NCBI RefSeq assembly: GCF_022605725.1
Contig: NC_065567.1
Location: 24,593,127-24,657,126, forward strand
Direction: 5' to 3'
Length of the DNA stretch: 64,000 bases
Source: Anthonomus grandis grandis
Taxonomy: Eukaryota; Arthropoda; Insecta; Coleoptera; Curculionidae
The notes under the pieces are model-generated. The model was not told the origin of the DNA and did no database searches. It was given only the letters and a program-made list of their open reading frames with translations. Every line of letters starts with the position of its first letter. Position 1 is the stretch's first letter. Shown here in pieces: positions 56,361 to 64,000 of this stretch. The position numbers were made by a program, and so were the translations under genes.

Positions 56361-58818
56361 GTAAGCCCCCAATTCTCTGTAAATACATTTTCATTTAAAA
56401 CCAACCCTATTTATTTCAGTCGGTTAATGGCATTGAAAAGAATGGGAATAGTAAATAATTATGAAAAAATCAGAGAGTACACTGTAGCAGTCGTTGGAGT
56501 TGGCGGAGTGGGAAGTGTTACTGCAGAAATGTTAACTCGCTGCGGCATAGGAAGGCTACTTCTTTTTGACTATGACAAAGTTGAATTAGCGAACATGAAT
56601 AGGCTGTTTTTCCAACCACATCAGTCTGGCTTAAGCAAAGTTGATGCTGCAGCAGAAACTCTCAGGAACATTAATCCTGATGTGGATATTCTCACTTACA
56701 ATTATAACATAACTACTGTAGAAAATTTTGACAACTTTACTGAAGCATTAACGTAAGTTGATTTATTTATTTGCATTTATAGTTTGTATATATTTCAAAT
56801 ACATTGTAAATCATTGCTAAGCCAAGCTAGCTAAGAAACTTGTGTACACTATTTTTACTCTTATAATAATTTTATATATCATACACACAGTTTTTTTCAA
56901 TGAGATAGTTTCTGTTTAATATTAAAATTGAAGAAACAACCAATTAAACGTATAGATTTTTTGTGCAAAATAATCTTGAAATCTTTGGCTAATGATTTTG
57001 TTGCTCCTTGACATACTTAGAAGGTTATTTATGATAATTCTTGTACTGCATCTGTGATTAATATAGTCCTGTTTATTGAAGCTTTTATAAAGATAGTTAC
57101 AAATGGTGTACATATATAAGGTGTTCCAAAAATCAACTATAAGGGCAATAGACCAGGTGCTCAGGGATCAAAAATAAATATTTAAAAAGATCTATAGATA
57201 TTCCATGGAAGAGTAATGGTTGTACCAGGGCTTTATAGAAAGCAGCAGTTTGTGGTTTAAAAATTATTAGAGTAAATAGAGTTTGTGAATTAAAAACCTG
57301 ATTGTGTTGGTCAAACTTCAGGCTTCAGTCAATAATTAGAGCAAGATACTTTGTCTGACTGTCTACTTTGATATGTACATTAAAGGAATCTATTTTTATT
57401 TCATTAAAATCATGCCTATTTATTGATCTTATTGAAAATTCTATATAGTTAGTTTTATTTTCATTAAAAAATTGATTAAGTGGGTCACTTTATTAATTTT
57501 GACATACTGGGTTTTCTCAATAAGATAACTATGCACTGTACCGTTGAAGTACATCAAGCAGAAACTCGTGGGTCTGTCTCAAAAGCCTTTGCCAGATCCA
57601 TAAAAACTACTAAGTTTTTTTTATTTTTATCTGAACCAGTTGCTACCTCTTTAACCAGATAAATGACATCAGATGTACTTAATTTTTTTTTTTAAACCCA
57701 ACTTATAGGCCTATAGTTTGTTATGCCTTCTTTGTTCCCTGTATCTTTAAATATAGGTGTTACTATAGATGTTTTGAAGCAGTCTGGAACAATTCCTGCC
57801 GTAAACATTCTATTTATAATGTGAAAGGTTTAATTAAATGAATGTGTAGAATTTTAACCACTTTAGTCAAGATCCCATCCATCATACATTTATTCTCATG
57901 ATTATAACCCCTTAGGCTTGCTATTCTTTTTAATCATATTCTATTTCTTCATTACACTTTAGTGAGTTTTAATAATACCCTCTTTTAGAACATCAAATCT
58001 GACAAATGGCCCAGTGGATTTAGTGCTCAGTTGTGTAGACAACTTTGAAGCAAGGTTCGCAATTAACACTGCTTGTAATGAGTTTAATTTAACTTGGTTC
58101 GAATCTGGAGTGTCTGAAAATGCTGTTTCAGGACACATACAGTTTATTTCTCCTGGAGAAACTGCTTGTTTTGCTGTAAGTGTGAAATATTTCAAGTATA
58201 TCAATGTCCTCATTGGAACTTTTATTTATTAGTGTGCCCCACCCTTAATAGTTGCCTCTAATATTGATGAAAAGACTCTAAAAAGGGACGGAGTCTGTGC
58301 TGCTAGTTTACCAACTACTATGGGAATTGTTGCTGGGTTTTTAGTGCAAAACACTTTAAAGGTGAAATAATAATCATAACAACAATTATTTTAAAAGTTA
58401 AGAAATTCTTTAAAAACATTTTTAGTATTTGCTTCAATTTGGACAAGTCAGCAACTACCTAGGATACAATGCTCTAAATGATTTCTTTCCTACAATGAAT
58501 CTAAAACCAAACCCTAATTGTGATGATAGGAACTGTCAAAAAAGACAAGTTGAATATGCAGCAAAACCCAAGCCAGAACAGGCCCAAGAAGCTGTAGAAG
58601 ATGAAGGACCAATTCATGAATCGAATGAATGGGGAATATCATTAGTTGAAGAGAGCAGGGATGTAGAGAGACCTTCTATGCCTGTAGCAGAAGGCTTGAC
58701 TCTTGCTTATACCATTCCTGGGATGCCAGACACCAACCCATTGGAACATGCCCAAGAAGCTACTAACAATGATGATGTTAGTCTTGAGGAACTTATGAAA
58801 CAAATGAAAACCATTTAA
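56224..58818 (+). CDS. Uba5: Uba5, UFM1-activating enzyme (E1)
   Basis: Five exons join into 392 codons plus TAA (human UBA5 has 404). UBA5 adenylates UFM1 and forms a thioester with it before transfer to UFC1, in cytosol and at the ER. Visible parts: an N-terminal coiled stretch (EELKEKVAQLEAQL), the ATP loop GVGGVGS (72-78), the conserved VELANMNRLFFQP, zinc-binding Cys pairs CFAC (217, 220) and CDDRNC (294, 299), and the catalytic Cys 241 in DGVCAASLPTT. The C-terminal UFM1-interacting segment NEWGISLVEE follows, and a C-terminal LEELMKQMK that should bind UFC1. All key residues are present. It lies head-to-head with Ino80 and tail-to-tail with the PLEKHJ1-like gene. Confidence 0.97.
56420..56752 (+). 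CDS. Uba5: Uba5 exon 2 (ATP-binding core)
   Basis: Acceptor TTTCAG|TCGG. It encodes RLMALKRMGIV, the GVGGVGSVTAEMLTRCGIG loop, and YNITTVENF. It ends TTAAC|GTAAGT in phase 2. Confidence 0.97.
56900..57960 (-). mobile_element. Degenerate non-LTR retrotransposon in Uba5 intron 2, antisense
   Basis: Read on the minus strand from 57960 down: AGIVPDCFKTSIVTPIFKDT and NKEGITNYRPIS (reverse-transcriptase finger block), then VVFMDLAKAFET (palm motif A), then FNENKTNYIEFS, VDSQTKYLALIIDSSLKF and ALVQPLLFHGI. The catalytic FADD block is not visible and frames are broken, so it is an internally deleted relic. It explains the length of this intron (1.24 kb) beside introns of about 60 bp. Confidence 0.82.
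57989..58175 (+). CDS. Uba5: Uba5 exon 3
   Basis: Acceptor CTTTTAG|AACATC. It encodes VDLVLSCVDNFEARFAINTA and WFESGVSENAVSGHIQF. It ends GCTTGTTTTGCT|GTAAGT, which splits the first zinc CxxC pair across the intron. Confidence 0.96.
58233..58361 (+). CDS. Uba5: Uba5 exon 4 (catalytic cysteine)
   Basis: CAPPLIVASNIDEKTLKRDG, then VCAASLPTTMG with the active-site Cys. Phase 0 at both ends, with small introns on either side (57 and 64 bp). Confidence 0.97.
58426..58818 (+). CDS. Uba5: Uba5 exon 5
   Basis: It begins YLLQFGQVSNYLGYNALNDF and holds the second zinc pair, an acidic linker, the NEWG UFM1-interacting segment and the C-terminal helix, ending at TAA 58816-58818. Confidence 0.97.
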   Translation, partial: YLLQFGQVSNYLGYNALNDFFPTMNLKPNPNCDDRNCQKRQVEYAAKPKPEQAQEAVEDEGPIHESNEWGISLVEESRDVERPSMPVAEGLTLAYTIPGMPDTNPLEHAQEATNNDDVSLEELMKQMKTI

Positions 58819-58856
58819 TAATCATATATTAAGATTCTTTTTTATCATGAAATGAT

Positions 58857-58862
58857 AATAAA
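58857..58862 (+). terminator. Uba5 poly(A) signal
   Basis: Canonical AATAAA 38 bp after the Uba5 stop. Confidence 0.7.
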
Positions 58863-59199
58863 TTATCAGTCTATGCTTACTCACGCTTCGTTAATTAATT
58901 TATGTGTTGGTATTTTAATAAATTGTTTTTATATATATATGTATCGTTTATTTAGTCAAAAACTAATACAAGTTATACAATGAGGTTACTTAATAATTAT
59001 CATATTACATTTAAAAAAGAAATTGGATAATTAATAAATACTGTACAATTACCACAAAAATATGTATATTATACAAGCAAAAACGAGACATTAGATGAAC
59101 CAACTTAAAAAATTTTTCAGAAATAAGTAGTTTATTATACTAAATTTACAATTAAATTATTTTTAAAAAACTTTATACTTTCTATTGTATTTGTTTAGA
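58863..59199. other. Intergenic AT-rich spacer
   Basis: No gene. It holds a short (AT)n tract near 58930-58941. Confidence 0.5.
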
Positions 59200-59951
59200 C
59201 CATTAAAAAATAATGAATTTTGAGCACATTCTAGAACTCTTGGTATATAAAAATTATTTCTCGATGTCATGTATTTTGGCAGAGAATGTGGCTTTACTCA
59301 ACAGATACTGTGGAGCATGACCAATTTTAATCTTATGGACAAATGTCAGGGTATTGAGTAGAAGATGCTCTCCGACTGGTAACCATTCTAAAGCCTTTAA
59401 CATGTCTTTTATTGGGGTCAATCTTGGTTTACCTAGTATTATGTGCATGGCCCTATTTTGCAACTTTTGAAGTCGGGACAACTTTAATAAAAATAATACA
59501 CTAAAACAATAATTAGAGTGAGGCAGGATAAGTAGTTATAGTAAGTAAATAGTTTTTTTGTTTATAAGCTTAAGTAAGGTGAATATCTAGATAAATAATA
59601 AATCTTATATGAAATCTTCTTAATGACCTAAAGAGCATGACCTTTAAAATTTAAGTCCCGATCTATCCATATGCCTAAGTATTTAATTTTTGTTACACAT
59701 TCTGTCAAATGTTCCCCTATTTTTATATTTAACTGTGCTGGTATATCTAATAAAATATCAATAATTTTCAATACCTGATTTCTATCTTTTAAATACATAC
59801 TTACCAACTTAACCACTCTTAAAACAACCCCCTCTAAACCTTTACTTTTTAATTTTGTTATTAATCTCTTTCTATTGATGGTTTCAAATGCTTTTCTTAA
59901 ATCCAGAAAAGTGGCACCAGTAGGTAAATTACAGTCTGTATTTTTTTCCAA
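59200..59951 (-). mobile_element. Non-LTR retrotransposon fragment, internally deleted
   Basis: From 59951 down on the minus strand: NLPTGATFLDLRKAFETINR (palm motif A) and KLKSKGLEGVVLRVVKLVS, then a jump to LTECVTKIKYLGIWIDRDLN, and finally SRLQKLQNRAMHIILGKPRL with WLPVGEHLLLNTLTFVHKI. The FADD region between KLVSMYLKDRNQVLKI and the later part is missing. It sits between Uba5 and the PLEKHJ1-like gene. Confidence 0.83.
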
Positions 59952-60351
59952 TCATATATAAAAAATTCCAATTTATATAAAAATGTTTTTCCACTTTTAA
60001 ATAAAACCACAATATTAACTCGAAAAACTATTTTATTCATAGAAAAATACTTTTAAGAAGAAACAATTTTTAAAATAAAGCTTGTTTACATCTGACTAGA
60101 ATTAATACAAAAGTTGGTAATGCAAACTATTTTCCTTGATGCACTTCTCTTTTTCAACAGTACTATTTGGATTCCTTCTCTATTCAATAAATTATAACAC
60201 ATTAGCTGTTAGGATTGCAATCCTTATTTGTACATATCAGATTTTAACTTTACGTGGCAGTAATGAAAGGAAATTTACACAAAAACATTTAAACAATCCA
60301 GATACTAATCATGAGCATTTTGAAAAAAACACTTCTATAAACTTCATATAT
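59952..60351. other. 3' flank of the PLEKHJ1-like gene
   Basis: AT-rich and probably 3' untranslated sequence on the minus strand. A plus frame at 60136-60381 overlaps the end of the real gene and is a shadow. Confidence 0.45.
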
Positions 60352-61011
60352 CTAAAATGTAATGAGGTTCTCAACATTTGAGGTGGTAGAAGAACATATC
60401 TCCCTTGTAGAACATGAGGTTATAGTAGAGCTTTCATAGAAAGTACTTGAGGACTCCACACTTGATTCTATATGACTATAAAATGTAGCCTTTACTTCCT
60501 TCTTCTTCTTCACCTCTTGAGTAACATGGATATTTGATGAGGTCTTATCTTTTAAATATTCCAGAATAGGATCCTTACCAGCCTTCATAGCCAATTTTGT
60601 ACTGAGAATTGTGTACTGTGATCTCCAGTACTCATATGAGGCCATCTTTAGTGCTGACACCCATCTATTGACATCTGAATCACACCGGCAAGAAAATATA
60701 TGTTTAGCATCACTGTCTCTAAATTTGTCACTCACTTTAAATGTTAAAGAAAATGCAAATGGGATGCCCTTATGAGGCCGTTCATAGGCTACATGCACAT
60801 TTTCTAAGACTAAAACGCCAAGAGGCTCTTGTTCAGTTATCCTAGAGTAAAATAAAAGATTCGCTTTGAGCTTGAAATACCTTTCTTTAAAAGAGGTCTG
60901 CTGGTACCAATCAGACCATTCATTTCCTTGGGGTTTCATATGACTTAAGACACCTTCTAAGTCCCCTTTACCTTCACTGATTTTCATAAGTTCTCTATCA
61001 TTAAACCTCAT
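60352..61011 (-). CDS. Plekhj1: PLEKHJ1-like pleckstrin-homology domain protein
   Basis: A single exon of 219 codons starting MRFNDRELMKISEGKGDLEG. The match to vertebrate PLEKHJ1 (MRYNEKELQAL...) covers the start, then a PH domain (about 17-125) with KERYFKLKANLLFYSR, EPLGVLVLENVHVAYE, and the C-terminal PH helix with its invariant Trp (DVNRWVSALKMASYEYWRSQ). ILSTKLAMKAGKDPILEY also matches. Vertebrate PLEKHJ1 has 149 residues; this one adds a Ser/Thr-rich, probably disordered tail. PH domains bind phosphoinositides or proteins at membranes, and the specific role here is unknown. It is tail-to-tail with Uba5. Confidence 0.88.
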   Translation of the reverse strand: MRFNDRELMKISEGKGDLEGVLSHMKPQGNEWSDWYQQTSFKERYFKLKANLLFYSRITEQEPLGVLVLENVHVAYERPHKGIPFAFSLTFKVSDKFRDSDAKHIFSCRCDSDVNRWVSALKMASYEYWRSQYTILSTKLAMKAGKDPILEYLKDKTSSNIHVTQEVKKKKEVKATFYSHIESSVESSSTFYESSTITSCSTREICSSTTSNVENLITF

Positions 61012-62120
61012 GGTTTAGCTTGGTTATCACAGATTGTATTTTTGAACTTATAGGCTTCTTGGTGAATAAATTAATTGATTATAGGATATTATAGCGTTAA
61101 CTTTCCATGTTAATTGATAAAGATTGAAGTGAATTTTGTAAACAATATTTTGTTTAATTAAATAATGTTGACTATTAGAGCAGAGTGACAACTGACATAC
61201 TATACCAATGTTGCCAGCTGAATTGCTACAATTACCAAGTTTATACGCGCACCTTAAAGTGGTTTAGTGGAAATCGGTTTATGATAATTCGCATGTATAA
61301 ACACCGGTAAACCGCTTTAGCGATCGTAAACCGGTTTAGCCGTTAAAGTAGTTTAATTGCCTGTATAAACTTGATAATTGAGGATCAAGGATAATTGGGG
61401 ACCATTATGAAGAGAGTTTTTGATTTTAGAATATAATTTATTTTGGGTACACATGTCTAGAAGACGTTATGATTCACGTGCATTATATGTGATTCATCAC
61501 TTGACTGGTTTTGACGGTTTAAAATGGCGGATAGGCGCCAATTTGCAAATGTAAAAAGAGCAGTATAATATTTGAATTTAATAAAATTAGAAAGAAATTT
61601 AACTAATGAGTAAAATACTAAATAAATGTTAAAAATTCCAGACACTCTAAAGGTTATATATTATGGATCTGTAACAGATTTATCAATGTCTCGTACTTAT
61701 GGAATTTATCGCTTCATTATCGCTATATCAATCGACATTAAATAATAAGTTATCAGTAGAGCGACATTCTTATATTTGATCTTATTATATTATGTATTTA
61801 TTGATCAGGATATTACATAGTTTTTAAAAATAACAATTAAATCCCTTTAATCAGTCGTTTACTTACTGGTAGGTAACAAGGGCAATATTTTAATATCTTA
61901 TCTATAGTTCCAATAATTCCCTAATGATTATTTAGATAATTTACTTCCTTGTAATGTGCAATCAGGGAATCTATCTTAGTATTGGAGTTACTATAGTGTA
62001 CTCAAAGTTGATCTTTTGACCGCCATAAAACCCTAATTAACAGTAGTGTCATAAAAAGCCCGAAAATTATAATGTGGTCAGAGCCGGACTAAAATTTTAA
62101 TATTTATCTGTATTCCAAAA
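61012..62120. other. Upstream region of the PLEKHJ1-like gene
   Basis: No other gene is seen. It holds a cluster of CCGGTTTA/TAAACCGG motifs (61257-61345). Confidence 0.45.
61257..61345. promoter_or_regulatory. Cluster of AACCGGTTT-type motifs
   Basis: A palindromic AAACCGGTTT (61328-61337) matches the Grainyhead consensus. Near copies (TGGTTTAGTGG, ATCGGTTTATG, CACCGGTAAACCGCTTTAG) lie within 75 bp and about 250-320 bp upstream of the PLEKHJ1-like start codon. Function is inferred from the motif only. Confidence 0.35.
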
Positions 62121-62121
62121 T

Positions 62122-62680
62122 TTTGAAAACCGCTTTAAAATATCCAAAATAGTTTCAAACTTATCAACGAAAATGTCTGACGATGTCCGTCAAGAGCAAC
62201 TCGATCCTCTAGAGGTGGCTCTCTATAACTTAAGATAAGTCCTAGAGTTCTTAACCTACAAAGACGTTTTATACCTTTAAAGTATCCTTGAATATTGGGG
62301 CAGGCTATACTGAAAACCGCTTTAAAATATCCAAAATAGTTTCAAACTTATCAACGAAAATGTCTGACGATGTCCGTCAAGAGCAACTCGATCCTCTAGA
62401 GGTGGCTCTCTATAACTTAAGATAAGTCCTAGAGTTCTTAACCTACAAAGACGTTTTATACCTTTAAAAAATCCTTGAACATTGGGGCAGGCTACACTAA
62501 AAACCGCTCTTAGATATCCAAAGTAGTTTCAGACTTATCAAGGAAAATGTCTGCCCATGTCCGTTAAGAGCAACTCGGTCCTCTAGAGGTGGCTCTCAAC
62601 AACTTAAGATTAGTCCTAGGTTTCTTCACTTACGAAAACCCTTTATACCGAGAATGAATCCTTGATCATTGGGGCAAAAT
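62122..62680. repeat. 188-bp tandem repeat, three copies
   Basis: GAAAACCGCTTTAAAATATC at 62124 and 62312, and a diverged AAAAACCGCTCTTAGATATC near 62499. The first two copies are nearly identical and the third differs at many sites. Each carries GAGCAACTCGATCCTCTAGA and TTGGGGCAGGCTA. Confidence 0.93.
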
Positions 62681-63851
62681 ATTAAGTAGGTACGATTAAT
62701 GGCAAAAAATGTAAATATGTGTATATATTTATATACCTGAGTTTAATCAAAATTAAAACTTGTGATCTTAGGTCTGTAAGTATTATATCTATACCTTTAC
62801 GTCTGTAATTACCTACCTAGGGTCTAGTATAAATAGGACGAAATTGAGTTCAGTTCTAATTAAGTTCTTAACAAGTTAACTTAAATGGCTATTGTTGTAA
62901 GCAAGTGATTTAAACAAGTTATTTTTTTGTGGAATTATATATAGCGCAAAAATGTGGCGACCATGGGCGCAACACCTTTAGAAGAAAGCATTTAAGTTTT
63001 TAAATCTTTACTATTAAGAGATTTTAACTTTGAGGATGCTGCAGCCGAGACGTGTTGTTTGACCCAAACACCTTTGTCTACTGTTAAGGATATAATAGGG
63101 AAATATATCAGGAAAAAGCGAAGCGACTCTGGCTCCTTGAAATATGTGGATAAGAGTGGTTTGGATCTATTAAGAAGACAAATTTATCAGATGTATGAAG
63201 AACAATTATTAATACCCTAAGAAAAAGACTATTTAAAGACGAAGCAAATAGTTCTTGTAGCATATCTAGCTTAAGAAACATTTTGCTTAAAATAGTTTTT
63301 AAGTATAAGACGATTAATAAACGCCATACAATAATGGACTTTTAACGATTACGGGAATGGCGTGATAAATACTTAATGGGCTAATGGTCTAATTGATATA
63401 GGGTAGTAGGAGTCAACGGTATGTCTTTAAGTGAACTACTTTTTGTAAAACTATTTTTAATTTTCTATTGAATTTTTGGATTATTCCAAACAGCACAGAT
63501 ACGTACTTAGTAGGTATTTTGTAGGTACGTACACAGTACGTACCCCAAAAGACCTATTAGGTACTATAGACGTATATAGGACGTCCACTTTCCGCAGGAT
63601 TCTACGTCATATGGATACTTTATGGATACTTTTAGGATATTTTACGTCATGTACTGGACATAATATGACGTATCTGGGATGTTTGCATTACTCCTTTTTT
63701 GTGTGGTAAAATAAATAACTCATTTATAAAAACTGCAAATATATTGATTATAAAAAAAAATATATAAAACAAAACATGTATATGTTTAAAAAAACGAAAC
63801 AAAAAATAAACGTTTAAGAAAATACAAAAAGAAAACATTTGTTCTTCGCAA
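62681..63851. other. Intergenic spacer with an ACGT-rich patch
   Basis: No gene is recognised. Bases 63495-63675 contain at least eight ACGT tetramers, several in CRE-like contexts (TACGTCAT, ATGACGTA). Confidence 0.45.
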
Positions 63852-64000
63852 CTACTGTGAAATACAGTCTTCAATTTTCTTTGTGCTTTCAATCCTTGCT
63901 TGTAGTGCTGTAACCTTAAAATTATATTTTAATATAAATAAGCAATTTAAGTAATTCATTACTACTAAAATTAATAAAAATGCTCTTACTTACCATGATT
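63852..64000 (-). CDS. Last exons of an unidentified minus-strand gene (partial)
   Basis: The final exon (63914-63852) starts after TTTTAAG with VTALQARIESTKKIEDCISQ and stops at TAG. It is phase 0. The next exon upstream ends ATCATG|GTAAGTAAG at 63994, giving a 79-bp intron, and joins in frame. The sequence is helical and charged like a coiled-coil C-terminus. The rest of the gene lies beyond the window, so the product cannot be named. Confidence 0.48.

Noticed and set aside
57480..57662. 60-codon plus-strand protein in Uba5 intron 2
   Set aside because: The minus strand reads as a reverse-transcriptase relic, and the plus frame is its shadow.
1..64000. tRNA or rRNA genes
   Set aside because: No cloverleaf with matching A and B boxes was found. 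GGTTCAAA-like and TCAAATCCC-like strings belong to the satellite units.

Overview
This is an AT-rich eukaryotic window with split genes. Introns are GT-AG, and some are only 54-80 bp while others are kilobases long. Protein matches (INO80, UBA5, a PLEKHJ1-type PH protein), short introns, many Tc1/mariner elements with CAGGGTG-type ends and TA target duplications, and dispersed non-LTR retrotransposon pieces point to an insect, plausibly a beetle. The order is an inference, because nothing in the window fixes the species.

Layout. Bases 1-28,000 are almost gene-free and built of repeats. They hold a MITE (1.65-2.2 kb), a 191-bp tandem array (3.1-4.7 kb), a roughly 122-bp array with six-monomer higher-order structure (6.3-9.7 kb), a decayed Tc1/mariner copy with 292-bp terminal inverted repeats (12.44-14.16 kb), and a GAGA/TATA/Inr promoter-like site (16.2 kb). 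A 174-bp satellite with five-monomer higher-order structure (18.6-21.5 kb) is flanked by two degenerate arrays of one family in opposite orientation (17-18.5 and 22.5-23.8 kb). A foldback element with its own internal tandem array follows (25.3-27.2 kb). From 28 to 34.8 kb there is a CpG-rich patch, a candidate first exon, a retrotransposon fragment and a complex G4-bearing repeat.

The gene-rich part runs from 34.8 kb to the end. The Ino80 chromatin-remodelling ATPase gene (minus strand, 16 exons assembled here with every reading phase matching, about 1,425 aa) covers 34.8-55.6 kb. Its introns hold a 10.6-kb repeat-filled intron, a deleted mariner, a 170-bp tandem array and a reverse-transcriptase fragment. 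One N-terminal Ino80 exon is duplicated, and the extra copy runs into a stop beside a poly(A) signal. Head-to-head with it, 584 bp away, is Uba5 (plus strand, five exons, 392 aa), the E1 enzyme of the UFM1 pathway. Tail-to-tail with Uba5 is a single-exon PLEKHJ1-like gene (minus strand). A 188-bp triplicate repeat and the last exon of an unidentified minus-strand gene close the window.

The genes do not form one pathway: Ino80 acts in nuclear chromatin, Uba5 in ufmylation, and the PH protein probably at membranes. The most interesting points are the duplicated Ino80 exon with possible truncated isoform, the mirror arrangement of tandem arrays, the two higher-order satellites, and the microhomology-type deletion in the intronic mariner. 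No CRISPR array, rRNA or convincing tRNA was seen.
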